Source of the DNA: Podocnemis expansa
Taxonomy: Eukaryota; Chordata; Testudines; Podocnemididae
Length of the DNA: 64,000 nt
Reading direction: 5' to 3'
NCBI GenBank assembly: GCA_007922195.1
Contig: ML682007.1
Span: 18,807,414 to 18,871,413 of the forward strand
Part shown: positions 34,926-45,989 of the stretch, piece after piece
Numbering within the stretch: position 1 is the stretch's first letter
How the letters are laid out: each line of letters begins with the position of its first letter
Position numbers and translations under genes: made by a program
The notes under the pieces: model-generated
What the model was told of the DNA's origin: nothing
Seen by the model: only the letters and a program-made list of their open reading frames with translations
Databases searched by the model: none

Positions 34926-34973
34926 CCCTAGGTGTTTCTCTAGCATACGGTGGCTTTGAATGGCAACTTATGG

Positions 34974-35172
34974 CAGTGTTTCCCAACCAGTTTGCCATCA
35001 GGCCTGAGCAGGTGTGCCACAAAATTTTTTGAAAAACTACTCAAAGAGCTCTGGATTCGCTCATTGGCTCATGAATATTCACAAGTTCATTTGGAAACTA
35101 TATGGTGGTGTGCCTCAAATTAATTAAAGGTAGCAAGGTGTACCACGGCAGAGAAAATGTTGGGAACCACTG
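34974..35172. mobile_element. Non-autonomous hAT, family C
   Basis: Ends CAGTGTTTCCCAACC and GTTGGGAACCACTG are inverted. Flanks ACTTATGG and ACCTGTGG agree at 6 of 8, with two transitions. No transposase. Confidence 0.75.
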
Positions 35173-36585
35173 ACCTGTGGGCTTCTCCCTTTGAATGACG
35201 CCCTATGAGCTTTTCTCAACCCTATGGGCTGTTACATCCATCCCTGATAGACTTCTTCCCACCCTGAAAACTTCCCATGGATTGAGGGCAGAGCAGGGTG
35301 GGACTCTTATCCCCTGTGCTCCTGGCTTCTCTGGGGGAAATGAAGCTTTGCAGACTCAATTACAGTAAGGGGTGACATGGAGAGCTCAGAATCAGCTCTT
35401 TACATCTGTTCACGTGTGTTATTTAGCATTTCTGTAATGCTATGAAAGACCAAGACACTCTGCAGTGATTGGAATATTCAGTGCAGATACTTGGGTCCTG
35501 CCTCAAAAGTCTCACAATGTGATGTGCCTTTGTGTGCGTGTCCTCACGCATGTGTGTATGAGATCTATCTATAGTGAGTGAGTTTAGCAAATTAGGGAGA
35601 GATCAATCCCAGTATAATGAGAGGGAAAAGCAAATGCATAACATTCACTCCCCTCGCCATTTTCACTCCCCTGATCATATACAATGCTGTGTCACAGCGC
35701 AGTGAATGTCCTAATGCAACCGTGATGCTCTGAAAAACAAAAATCCTGATAAATATGTGCCAAGTGACAGGGAGAAACACACATTTACGTGTGTGGATTA
35801 CAGCCTGCATGGATTTATAGTGTGCACGTTACTGACATTGTATTCCATACAAAGATGCAGATTGAATTTATCCAGCAAATTATATTCTGCCAGGTGTTTC
35901 TTGCAAATCCTTGTTGGCTCCCTTCTACCAGATGTGTAGCCTCCATTCGCCCTGCCAAACAGTTTGCCTGCAGAGCATGTTTTCTCAGCTGGAGTCAGAT
36001 TTTTCTAATTAACAGCCTGTCTCTGTGCTTCAACCTTTCAGAAATGATTTATTTCTGCCAGTGGCTAAATCCACTGGTTGCATGATGATTTTACATGCAG
36101 AGATGGGATAAAATTTGCAGGATGACAAATCCAGATCAAAAAGGTTTCTCTTGTACTTAGATTCAAATGCAGAAAAATGATTTTCTGAATGATGGTTGGG
36201 AATTAAGCTAGTTCCCTAATTGTTTTGTTAAAAGTCACGGCCTTATTGTTTTGAGGAAGCTTGGGGTGTTAACCATGTACAATACGTTAATTCAGTAACT
36301 GAAGATTTAATTATCTCATCTTGTATCTGCCCAAGCTAAGGGCTAATTCTTGTGAGATGCTATTTTCTTCTTAAAAAGAAGAGCCTTGGGAAAGATGATA
36401 CATTGTTGCAACTCATGTTCTAGTGTGTACCAAGTTTTAATTAGTTTGCTGTCACAGCTGTGCAGAAGAGCAGTTTGAAAACTATGCTCAGTTCCAAGAT
36501 AATCACACTGCTTTATTATGGACACAGTTTGGAGATTTTTCATTGCATAATAGAAGTTAGGCTTTATTTTCATTAGATAGATAAA
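35173..36585. other. Unassigned non-coding DNA
   Basis: No gene or recognisable repeat. Confidence 0.45.
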
Positions 36586-36587
36586 TT

Positions 36588-36655
36588 TGTTAGTCTTTTA
36601 AGTGCTATCAGACTCTGTTTGTTTTGCTGAACTAGACTAGCATGGCTGCTTGGAA
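36588..36655 (+). mobile_element. Foldback retroposon, copy d (truncated)
   Basis: Right arm and tail only: ATAAATTTGTTAGTCTTTT, AGTGCTATCAGACTCTG, then GCTGAACTAGACTAGCATGG. Possible weak 7-bp duplication AGTTAGG in the flanks. Positions 36656-37162 hold nothing I recognise. Confidence 0.6.
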
Positions 36656-37166
36656 TATTAACAGTTAGGACAACATTGTAACAGGGTAGTCTGCCCATTT
36701 AAGGGCCTGGTGCTATTAGCTCTAGTCACTTATCAGACCCAGCTGGGGAGGTTTATAGGATGGCTTTTCAAGTGAGAAAGGAGCTGGGGGAGGGAGATGG
36801 GCTCCTGAAACAGGGAGGTTAGAGTGAAGGGTGTGTCCTTGTTTCAGCACTGAGGCAAGGGTAAAAGCTCTGTAGCTATAGCTCATGATGCACAGAGGAA
36901 CAGCTATATTTTGCCTACCCCTAAGTGCTTATGGTTAAAGAAACAAACAGTGCCCTGATGCAAAGGCTTGGAAAAGATCTGGGTGTGGTGCTGAGCTCTT
37001 CCTGGGAACTCACCAGCTTACAGACATGTTTCTGAACATGGCTGATTGATGAGGGGTTTTGTTTCATCTTTATGTAGATGCTACTTTGTATGGGAGAGTG
37101 CAGGTTGCAGTCTGTCATTGGACTTGGAGTGGAAGGTGGTGAGGTTGTTCGTGGTGTTCTGTACCT

Positions 37167-37947
37167 TGTGGGGGAAAAATCTAACTCTGGCCCTCAAGTT
37201 CAGAAAGAGGCACACCAGAGCCTCCCCAATGAAGCAGACCCGTTCCCAGCCGAGACTCCAATGAGCAGAGAACGAGGTGTGGTTCAGAGTTTATTATTCA
37301 GCTGAATAACAAAAGGAACTGCATCAGAGGGCAGCAAAGAAGTGCTAGCCCCTCTGAGCAGGCCCCCCCAACAACTCGAGTGCAAGAGAGAGCCCCGAGG
37401 GGCAGCATCACAACACTTTTATCCAGTACAGTATGATAATGCTATGATAATGCTTACATGATTGACAATGTTTTAGAGACCCTTATATGGTTACATTAAT
37501 ATTATTAAATACATATTAATGATTAAAGAATGCATATAATTATCCCCGCCTCTGTTTACTGTTGACATCATTTGCTTTATCCTGGGCAGCCGCAGTACCT
37601 GCAAACTCATTAATTTCTGCCTAGAGATGCTGACCTTACATTCTTGTGAGGCTGTGGTGCCAAGAAGGGTGAGCAGGAGATAGGAGGCAATACTCCCTTT
37701 TCAGTTAGAACAAAGACAGACAGTCTAGCTTACATTCCTTGTCCAGATGGTCAGGAGAAAAAGCATGAGAAAGGGGAGATAACACACTTTAACTATCAAC
37801 TCTAGGCCACTTGTTAAAGAAACTTAGATACATGACTTGCCAGAGAAACAACCCCACTACCATAGCAACCCACGGCTCCAACGAGGCCTACACTTCAGCA
37901 CCTTTCTCACTGTCCTACAGAAGAGATTACATATAATTTTTCTTACA
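37167..37947 (-). mobile_element. Solo LTR of an endogenous retrovirus-like element
   Basis: On the minus strand it starts TGTAAGAAAAATTATATG and ends GATTTTTCCCCCACA, giving proper TG...CA termini. Bounded by ACCT at 37163-37166 and 37948-37951, a 4-bp target duplication. On the minus strand a TATA-like CATATAAGG lies near 37482-37491 and an AATAAA at 37290-37295, in U3-then-R order. No gag, pol or env sequence on either side, so this is a solo LTR left by recombination. At 781 bp it is within normal LTR length. Subfamily not identified. Confidence 0.75.
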
Positions 37948-38028
37948 ACCTCCTGTTTGAGTTTGCTACCAGACACGCTTTCCTCTTGTTGTAGAGAGTT
38001 CCATTGTACCAGAGGAGCGGCAGAATTG

Positions 38029-38588
38029 CCGTCAATTTCCAAAGGGGTAGCCATGTTAGTCTAGTCCAGCAAAAAAAACCCAAGGAGTCGTGTGGCACTT
38101 AAAGACACAAACTGTTATTGCAAAATAAGTTATTTCAAATTAAGAAAATGTTAATTCGAATTAAGGGAAAGCCTGCTTTCGAAACAGCTGTTATTTTGAA
38201 ATGGTTATTTCAAAATAAGGCTGTTCGGACATGTTGTTTCGAAACAATGGCGTTGTTTCAAAACAACATGTCTGAACGCCATTGTTACGAAACAATGGCT
38301 ATTTCGATTTCCTGCTAGGTTTAATGGTTTTGAAATAACGGTACGTTGTGTGGACATTAGAAATTTTATTTTGAAACAACGGCTGTTATTTTGAAATAAA
38401 ACTCACATCTGAACACAGCCTAACAGATTTATTTTTCGCGTGAGCTTTCATGGGAGAAAACTCCCGCTTTGTCAGATGCTTTGAAAACGGGTGAACTTCT
38501 GACAAAGTGCAATTTTCTCCCATGAAAGCTCATGCGAAAAATAAATCTGTTAGTCTTTAAGTGCCACATGACTCCTCATTTTTTTTTA
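38029..38588 (-). mobile_element. Foldback retroposon, copy e (9-bp TSD), carrying a MITE
   Basis: Tail on the left (CCAAAGGGGTAGCCATGTTA), arm start interrupted at 38106 by a GAAACAAC-type MITE, then resumed at 38421 with ACAGATTTATTTTTCGCGTG. Both inner arms are complete around a centre of TTTGAAAACGGGTGAA. Bounded by GCAGAATTG at 38020-38028 and 38589-38597. Arms preserve CpGs lost in other copies (TCGCGTG, CATGCGAAAA), so it informs the ancestral sequence. Confidence 0.75.
38107..38420. mobile_element. Palindromic MITE, GAAACAAC type, nested
   Basis: Built from GTTGTTTCGAAACAAT and AACGCCATTGTTACGAAACA motifs as in 9567-9971 and 39154-39597. The right end GAACACAGCC keeps the terminal repeat; the left end lacks GGSTATGTC and is truncated or replaced. 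It interrupts the retroposon arm, so it inserted after that copy. Confidence 0.65.
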
Positions 38589-39153
38589 GCAGAATTGTTG
38601 CTCGTAGTCTTCATCATGGAGCTTTAGGTGAACTTTTACATATCCTGGGCCTAAGACATTGAGTGCTTTGAAGATAAGGACAAGTGACCTTGAACTTGAC
38701 TCACTATTCTACACTGGTGCTCCCTGAGCTTATCAGGACCTTTTGAAGAAGTGTTAGTATGTAAATAATAGAGAGAGATCTGTTAGACTGTTGTTAAATG
38801 GATTTTTCTTTATTACCAAAATAATCTCTTTCAAAGACGCAATTGATTTGAGGTTTATCCCAAAGTGTTTTTATACAACATTACAACTGGAAAGCCTTAA
38901 TAAAGAAGCTTCCAATAATCAGCTTGTATTTACAACATAAAACAATGGAAGGCAGTGGGTAAACCTTTGTAATTAAAGACTGTCTAATCATGAAATTGAG
39001 GAGAATCAGATTAAGTTGACCTAGTGCTCATTTGAAAGCACAGTGTTTAGTGTGGTCCTAGTTTGAAAGTATTTAATTCAAGAATGCACAAGTGGCTCCC
39101 CTGAATTCAATAGGTGCCATTCATAATCATCGAAGGGCAGAAGTTTTCCCTAA
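38589..39153. other. Unassigned non-coding DNA
   Basis: Nothing recognisable. Confidence 0.45.
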
Positions 39154-39597
39154 GGGTATGTCCACACAGGCTTCTTATTTTGAAACAACAGAGGTTGTTT
39201 CAAAATAAGAAGCGGCATGTCCACACGACGCACCGTTATTTCGAAACAACAGGACCCGTTGTTTCAGAATAATGGCCGTTATTTTGAAACCATTAAACCT
39301 CACATCTAATCGAAATAGCTGTTGTTTCAAAACGATTGTTTCGAAACAACGGCATTCAGACACGTTGTTTTGAAACACCATTGTTCGAAACAACTATTTC
39401 GAAACAACATGTCTGAATGGCCTTGTTTCAAAATAGCCATTTCAAAACAACGGCTATTTCGAAAGCAGGCTTTCCCTTAATTCAAATTAACAAACTGTTA
39501 ATTCGAATTAACTTATTTTGAAATAAGGACTTTATTTCAAAATAACTGATTTTGAAATGGGTTATTTCAAAATAATGATGTATGTGTGGACATAGCC
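39154..39597. mobile_element. Palindromic MITE, GAAACAAC type, TAA TSD
   Basis: Ends GGGTATGTCCACACA and TGTGTGGACATAGCC are inverted; bounded by TAA at 39151-39153 and 39598-39600. Interior has multiple TTTCGAAACAAC palindromes and TTAATTCGAATTAA. TAA is a TWA-type duplication, which with the GGSTATG terminus supports a PIF/Harbinger origin for this group. Confidence 0.8.
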
Positions 39598-39799
39598 TAA
39601 GAGATCTCCCTAATAGTGGAGAAATAAAAAGGCTGTAGGAGGATGAACTCTAATGAGCAGTGGAATGGTCAGTATCTCCTGTTGGAGTATTAGAAATGAC
39701 TAATGAGAGATGAAAAATACCTATTTGGGCCCCTCACAATAGTGGGGATTCACAAGTGGTGATTAAAATCATTGGAATCTTGAAGAGACTTCCATATAT

Positions 39800-40317
39800 A
39801 GGGTTACCAAATACCAAAGTCACCCCAGCCTCCCAAAGCTCCTGGGCTTTGCTTGTTGCATGCTCTGAGCTCAGCAATGCATACGGCTTTTTTATGCCTT
39901 CCTAGGAAGCGCTGGCTCCAGGCCCTATCCCCGAAAGCCCGACTATCCTCAACCCTTCCCAGGCTTCCTTTCAGGTGGGGCAGGGAAGGGGACCACAGGG
40001 ACAGCTGCTAGAGGCTACAGATTATGGCTCTGGCCCAGCAAGATTTCAAAGAGAGGGGGGCATGCACGTGTTGCTCAGGCCATTACAGGCAGGCACTCTC
40101 CAGGTGCCAGGAAAGGAGAGGATGGGAGGGGTGGCTGGGCTCACTCTCTCCTGCAGCTGAGCCACCTATTTTAGAGGGCCTGGCCAGAATGCTTCCTCCA
40201 GCATTCCTAAAGTAAGAAGCCAGACAAAATCATGTTTTTTCAAAATGCCTACCAGATGGAGAATGCGACTGTAAAAAGGAGGACATGTCCTCCTTTGCCA
40301 GACGTCTGGTAACCTTA
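39800..40317. mobile_element. Non-autonomous DNA transposon, GGTTACCA ends
   Basis: Ends TAGGGTTACCA and TGGTAACCTTA are inverted. Near the right end there is a perfect small hairpin AGGAGGACATGTCCTCCT. GC-richer than its surroundings. Superfamily not determined; flanks show no clear duplication. Confidence 0.55.
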
Positions 40318-40787
40318 TTCATAGAAATAGACTGAAAAGAGTGGGGCTCTAGAGAAGAGGTGAATACGAAGGGTCATGATATCCAACATAGCATCTGGGG
40401 TGGAGATGACAGAGCATATGCTCTCGCACTACAAGATCAAGGAGACAGTAAAATGAAAGGCAACAAATTTAAACAGATAACAGGAATTATTTTACACAGG
40501 ATGTAATTCATGAAACTCACTGCTGCAAGATATTGCTAAGTACAACAGAATCTATTATTTCAAAAAAGGACTAAGTATTTACAAGGATAATGAGAACATC
40601 CATATTTGCATCAGAAAGGATGAAAAGTTTTTGAAAGAGCATACATATATGCCAGTCTCTAAATGGCAGGCCTTAGAAAGAAACTCCTGCTGCGGGCAGG
40701 TTATTCCATAATTCTCCCATTAATGGGTATCTTAGACTTTCTGTCAAGCAGTCTATACTGACTATGGTCACAGACAGTGGATTAGAT
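40318..40787. other. Unassigned non-coding DNA
   Basis: Segments such as AACAAATTTAAACAGATAAC, GGAATTATTTTACACAGGAT and CATGAAACTCACTGCTGCAA may be an old LINE 3' end, but the match is too weak to call. Confidence 0.35.
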
Positions 40788-40972
40788 CAGCAGTTTTCAA
40801 ACTAAAGGTCGGCACCCAGTACTAGGTTGCAGACCCTCAGGTGCTGGGTTGCAGCACTCCCTTCTGCCACTGTCAAAAGTCTGGAATGCATTGCTGAGAG
40901 ATGTAGTTGTTGGGTCATGGGCATAATGATTTTTTTCAATTAGGTCCTGAGAAATAAGTTTGAAAACCATTA
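40788..40972. mobile_element. Non-autonomous hAT, family D
   Basis: Ends CAGCAGTTTTCAAACT and AGTTTGAAAACCATTA are inverted. Flanks GATTAGAT (40780-40787) and GACTAGAC (40973-40980) agree at 6 of 8, with two T-to-C changes. Confidence 0.75.
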
Positions 40973-41238
40973 GACTAGACAGAGCAAGTGGTCTAATACA
41001 GAATAGCAGTTTCTGTGGTCTTCTTGAGTAGATTAGTCTGTTCTGAAGCAGACCTGTACATTCCATAGGTGTCAGCATCAGTGAATTAATGATACTCTTT
41101 GGTAATTTTACATCTTCTCATAAGACTATTTACTATAGCTGCCTTTACTTCAGAAAGCGGAAGCCCCATTCCAGATGGGGTAGCTGTCTTCACTGAAGTT
41201 GCTGATGACTTGCACAGCACTGATACAAACCTTCCTTA

Positions 41239-41474
41239 CAAAACAGAGTCTGGTTGCACTTTTAAAGACTAACGAATTTATTTATTGCATGACCTTTTGT
41301 GGGAGGGAATTCAACTTCATCAGAAGCTTGAATATGGGGAACTTATAGAAATGAGAGCCAAGTGGTATTCTCTCCCACGAAAGCTCATGTATACACACAT
41401 TTGTTAGTCTTTAAAAGTGCCACCAGACTCCTCCTTTGTTTTGCTGTATGAGACTAACATGGCTACCCTTTTGT
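41239..41474 (+). mobile_element. Foldback retroposon, copy f (11-bp TSD)
   Basis: Left arm CAAAACAGAGTCTGGTTGCA, centre around 41325-41360, right arm with CTCTCCCACGAAAGCTCATG, tail ATGAGACTAACATGG...ACCCTTTTGT. Bounded by AACCTTCCTTA at 41228-41238 and 41475-41485. The left arm read in reverse complement contains CTGATGA at about 41318-41324. Arms differ from other copies (TGCACTTTTAAAG), a separate subfamily. Confidence 0.75.
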
Positions 41475-41522
41475 AACCTTCCTTATAGAGCCCTTCTACT
41501 TCTCAATCCCCATGATCTCTTA

Positions 41523-41579
41523 AATAAATTTAAAATAAATTTTAGTCTCTAAGTGCCACAGGACTCCTTGTTTGTTTTT
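41523..41579. mobile_element. Foldback retroposon, copy g (12-bp TSD), single arm
   Basis: Only one arm (TTTTAGTCTCTAAGTGCCAC ... TTGTTTGTTTTT), no tail. Bounded by exact CATGATCTCTTA at 41511-41522 and 41580-41591. At 57 bp it is the smallest dated insertion in the window, and shows that the tail is not strictly needed for insertion or that priming occurred within the arm. Confidence 0.75.
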
Positions 41580-41734
41580 CATGATCTCTTAGTTATTACT
41601 AAAGTTGTTTGTAAAACTGGAGTGCATTACCCCACACTGTCAGGTTTTAGCAAAAAAGACTGAGATGACGACCCACACAGGGGATTATCAGTTGGACAGG
41701 GGCATGAGAGAAGATGGTAATTACCTAACTCTGG

Positions 41735-41881
41735 TGTAGCCCTTTCACACTTAGTTCTCAAAGTGGTTTACAGAAAATTCAGTGTCCTTAACCCTACTCT
41801 ACAAATGGAGAAACTGAGGGACAGGAAGGCGAAGTGACTTGACTGCAGAGCATCTGGCAGATCCGTGGCAGGACTTGAATA
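41735..41881 (-). repeat. MIR-like SINE, minus strand, first half
   Basis: CTCTACAAATGGAGAAACTG, AGGGACAGGAAGGCGAAGTG, then GTGGCAGGACTTGAAT. Interrupted by the retroposon at 41882 and continued at 42133. Confidence 0.7.
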
Positions 41882-42132
41882 AAACAAACAAGGAGTCCTG
41901 TGGCACTTAGAGACTAACCAATCTATTTATTGCATGAGCTTTTGTGGGAGAAAATGCCACTTTGTCAGTTGCTTTGAAGATGGAGGAACTTAGCATCTGA
42001 CAAAGTTGGATTTTATCCCATGAAAGCTCATGCAACAAATAGATTTGTTAGTCTTTAAGTGCCACAGGACTCCTTGTTTGTTTTACTGAACTAGACTAAC
42101 ACAGCTACCCCTTTGGGTTTTGGCAACGTGCA
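41882..42132 (+). mobile_element. Foldback retroposon, copy h (12-bp TSD)
   Basis: Left arm 41882-41966, centre with TTGCTTTGAAGATGGAGGAA, right arm about 41993-42083, tail ACTGAACTAGACTAACACAG, ending after CTACCCCTTTGGG plus a short TTTTGGCAACGTGC extension. Bounded by AGGACTTGAATA at 41870-41881 and 42133-42144. The host MIR reads continuously once the element and one duplication are removed, which fixes the boundaries. Confidence 0.85.
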
Positions 42133-42185
42133 AGGACTTGAATAGGCTCCATGGCTCCTGCGTCCTAGGCCCTGGCCTAGTGTAT
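42133..42185 (-). repeat. MIR-like SINE, minus strand, second half
   Basis: GACTTGAATAGGCTCC, GGCTCCTGCGTCCTAGGCCC continues the MIR of 41735-41881 across the retroposon. Positions 42186-43494 hold nothing I recognise. Confidence 0.6.
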
Positions 42186-43494
42186 GGAATCCCATTGGCA
42201 GCAAATAGCAGTTCAAGGACATACCTAGAGGAAAAGGGCTGCTATGAAATTGGGGCATAAAGTGCCTCCAAACCACTGTCAGATACTTCTAGGTTTAGTT
42301 CTTTATTGAATCATCTGTCACCAAACTGCAGTGTGTATATTGCTGTTGAAGGCTGGCAGGAATCTGGACACACTGTCATTAAGGGTTGTCTTGTGTTCCC
42401 TTACTCTTTCCTGGTTGAGCTCTGTATTATAGAGCTAGGTTGGGCCTTCCTATTAGACTCTTACTGTATCTGGTTAATTTAACTGGCACAGTTGATGCAG
42501 GTCGATGAGCACCCGGAGAGTTAGCTGATGCACCGTGAGCTAGTGGTTTAACATCTGTCAAATCCTTGGAAAATTAATGGGACTCTCAGGGAGGTTAGGC
42601 CCAAACTACCCAATCTGTTTTTACTGTGCAACCTGAGCTAGACAGGAAAACAGGAGGGGGCAAGGGAAGGGGAGAAAAGAGGAGAGGAGGAGAGAAAAAA
42701 CAAAGCATAGAAAAAAAAGAGTATTTTTTTTCAGAAACCTTTATTTGGGGGAAAAAGTCACATTTTTTGCCCCCCAGCCATGTTCTTAAGTTCTATGAAA
42801 ACTCTACTATGGCTTAAAAGGTGCACAGGCAGGATGTCACTGTAGAGAAGATAGTTGCAGCAGTGATGAAATTGGCCTCTCATACAAACGATGACAACTT
42901 GGGGGCAAGAGGAGAGAAAGAGTCACCAGCAGAGATGAAAGAGACAGACACTGAAAAAGTGCAGAACAGAGAGACAATCTCAATGAAACAGCAGACAGCA
43001 GCATTCCTTGAAGTTTGTCTACTGGAGACAAACTTAGGCGGAGCACAAGAATAAACCGGTGGAGCATGGAAGCTGATAATGCTGTGGTAATTACTGCTGG
43101 TGTGAGAGGCAGAAATGCCGTCATTACCAGCTAAGGGTAACATGAGGCAGCTTGACTGGCATTGATCCTTAGGGAGCAGACAGCTGTGAGGAAGAGGTGT
43201 GGTGTAAAACGCTACTGTCCTTTGCAGCACAACAGTCTCTGCAATAAGGTGAGGGTAGACACGATGTGGCTTTGCTTACAACAGGGAATTTCCAGAGCTG
43301 CTTCAATTGGAGATCAGTTTTTCTCCATTCCTGGAATTTTCTCAGCCCACCCCAATGGCATTCAGACATGGCAAAGGGCTTGAGTGCAAAAGGGGAGCCA
43401 AGCAATGCTCATGGGTCATAGGAGCTAGAGGAGGAAAAGACTAGCTTATATCATTGAATCAATTCACCTGCAAGGCAGGGTGCAGTCCCCTAAC

Positions 43495-43690
43495 AGAGAA
43501 TACACTCAATATTCATCTAATACCGCTGTGTACCTTCCATGCTCAAAGTGCTTGACAAATTAAATGTCCCCAGCCCCTGAGAGCTGGGCATCAGTTTCCC
43601 TATTTCACAGGCAGGGAAGATCAGACAGCAGTCAGTGGCAGTACCAGGACTGGAAACCAAGTGTGTGGACTGCTGCCCTATCCACTGCAG
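43495..43690 (-). repeat. MIR-like SINE, minus strand
   Basis: CTCAAAGTGCTTGACAAATT, CAGTTTCCCTATTTCACAGG, CAGTCAGTGGCAGTACCAGG, CTATCCACTGCAGGA: reverse-complement MIR in order. Confidence 0.6.
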
Positions 43691-44604
43691 GATCAGATTT
43701 GTGACTTTTTACATGATTCTCTTACTTACTAATGACTGAAATGACCCAGAATTTTGAATTATTAACGTCTGCCCAGTCGATCAGCTGACAAGAGCACAAC
43801 ATGCATTGGTCCCACAAAAGGATTAGAAAAGAAGAGGATGCTAAATAAAGATTTAGAAGGAATGTAAGCTTCAAAGAACCAAAAAGTGAATGCACAGTCA
43901 GAAATCGTGGAGAAAAAAATGTAGCAGCACTTACTCCATTGATTATTATTCCAGTGTAATGTTTTCCCATGACAGTGACACTTTGTTGGATTGTGTCATA
44001 CGCCCTCAGGATACCCAAAGAGTTAACTAATGAGGGTTTGTCCTTTGGAAGCAGCTGTGCTCAGGGTCCCCTGTTTATTTCTATGAAGTACATTCTGGTC
44101 ACCTTGACACCCACTTGCTGCTCAGGTTATGTCCATGCACATCATAAAGGGGGAAGTCTCATTGTCTGGTAAGGCCATAGTCTGAATAGTGCAACCTGTG
44201 TTAAGCATCTTTACATTTGTTCTGGATTTTCCCAAAGCACTTTTTCCTTCCTCCTCATGGGGAAATTTTGCTTTTCCAGTTGATTTAGCAGATGATTCAA
44301 TTATCCAGTCAGATTTGCTGGAAATCATTAAAAAGGATGGAAAAACAAGGTCAAAACTGTTTTCTGTATGATTTTGTCTCTGAAGCATTTGAATCAGTGA
44401 CTGAGCTACGTAGCAGTCAATGAGCTAAACTTTCATTTAAACCAGTGAAACCCTGGGAACTCAAGTGGTGTGAGGGGCTTTGCTCTAAGAGCAAAACTCC
44501 CCTGCAGTATCTACTGCATTTCACCCTGCAAATCACATGCTAAAGACCATTCATATTTCTCCCACTGCTCCTCTGTTGGCATCGACTGTAGTCCCTTTTC
44601 ACTC
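43691..44604. other. Unassigned non-coding DNA
   Basis: No gene or recognisable repeat. Confidence 0.45.
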
Positions 44605-44792
44605 TCTATAGATCAAGTTCCAGAGGGGAACCCATGTTAGTCTAGTTCAGCAAAAAACACAAGGAGTACTGTGGCACTTAAAGACTAACAAATTCATTTA
44701 TCGCATGAGGTTTCATAGGAGATTTTCTCCCACAGAAGCTCATCCCATAAATAAATTTGTTAGTCTGTGAGTGCCACAGGACTCCTTTTTTA
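44605..44792 (-). mobile_element. Foldback retroposon, copy i
   Basis: Tail on the left (CCAGAGGGGAACCCATGTTA), arm CACAAGGAGTACTGTGGCAC, short centre, other arm ending GTGCCACAGGACTCC. No exact duplication; TCTATAGATCAAG and TCTGTGGACCAAG in the flanks agree at 10 of 13 and may be a decayed one. Confidence 0.65.
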
Positions 44793-45783
44793 TTCTGTGG
44801 ACCAAGACTTTCCTACCTGGCAATACCTTTAGTCCTCCCTCACTTTTGCCTTTCTGCTTCATGACAAAGAAAGCAGATCACTTGTAAATGAGAGAAAGTG
44901 GATGCTTGATCTCTGTTTCTTGGGACAAGTCTTAGTTCATGTTGAGAGTTGGCTTAGCCATCTGGTGCACATATGTTCGTACATAGCAGCAGATGTCTTG
45001 GCTTCTCCATGCTTTTTGTGGAAGAGGGAGTCAGTGTTACCCAATTCCTAACACTCTCAGCATAGGTTTTTTTCCTCCTTAAGTGTGTTATGGCCAGATT
45101 TTTTCTTTTTTTCTAAGTGGCTTTTTCCTCACATTCATCTCAGCCACAGACACAGCAAGGAAGCATTCCTAAAGCATTTTGTCATTAACATTGGGAAATC
45201 CAGCAACAGGTTTGTGGACTCTCCACACATCTCAGCAGTTCTCTGCTGGTGCTGTTATGCAGTCTGTCTTGGCTTGTAGTCTACCTCATGGCCTGTTTCC
45301 CAATTCAGGCTGTGGATTATGTACTACATGACAAAACACACACAATCCAATTAATTTAGAGATTTGTACATGGTTTCGCAGATTTTCGCATGTGTCAATG
45401 CCTTCCTATGGATTAGAAGGGAGTGCTTGAAGGATGATTTATTTTTGCAATGACTGTTATAACCTGCAACTGGTTGTTAATTACTTTGGAGACAGAAGTG
45501 GTGAAGAGATGGTAGTGCTGCTTTTTTGGCTGGATAGACTGCTTTTGATCACTCACATCTAGGACTTCATTCATTTGCCAAATCAAAGTTAATTATTTAA
45601 TAAAGCAGCTCCAGAGGGGCACCTGCTTATTCTACAATGCACAAAGGAGAGCTCTGAACTGTCCTTAGAAGTAATGTAAACTTTGAAGTAGAGAGCCCTT
45701 GAGTTAACCTCAAGGAATTAGCATGTGGTAAAGCTAAAGTGCCTTGTCTTCAGGATAGCTCACATGCCTTAGTCACCCTGAGA
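44793..45783. other. Unassigned non-coding DNA
   Basis: Nothing recognisable. Confidence 0.45.
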
Positions 45784-45786
45784 TAA

Positions 45787-45817
<31 letters not shown>

Positions 45818-45819
45818 AA
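45784..45819. repeat. (AAAT)n microsatellite
   Basis: About nine AAAT units followed by a short A run. Confidence 0.95.
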
Positions 45820-45989
45820 AAAACCCAACATTTTTCTTAGGAATGAAGACGAAGTCTTAGAAATCCAGGCCACATCAGGGATTCATATTATAGCTGAAGA
45901 TTCATTAATGTGACAATGGAAGAGTTACAATCTATTGAGTATAATATTCCTGATCACATCCATATATCATCTTTGTACCTAAAAATATT

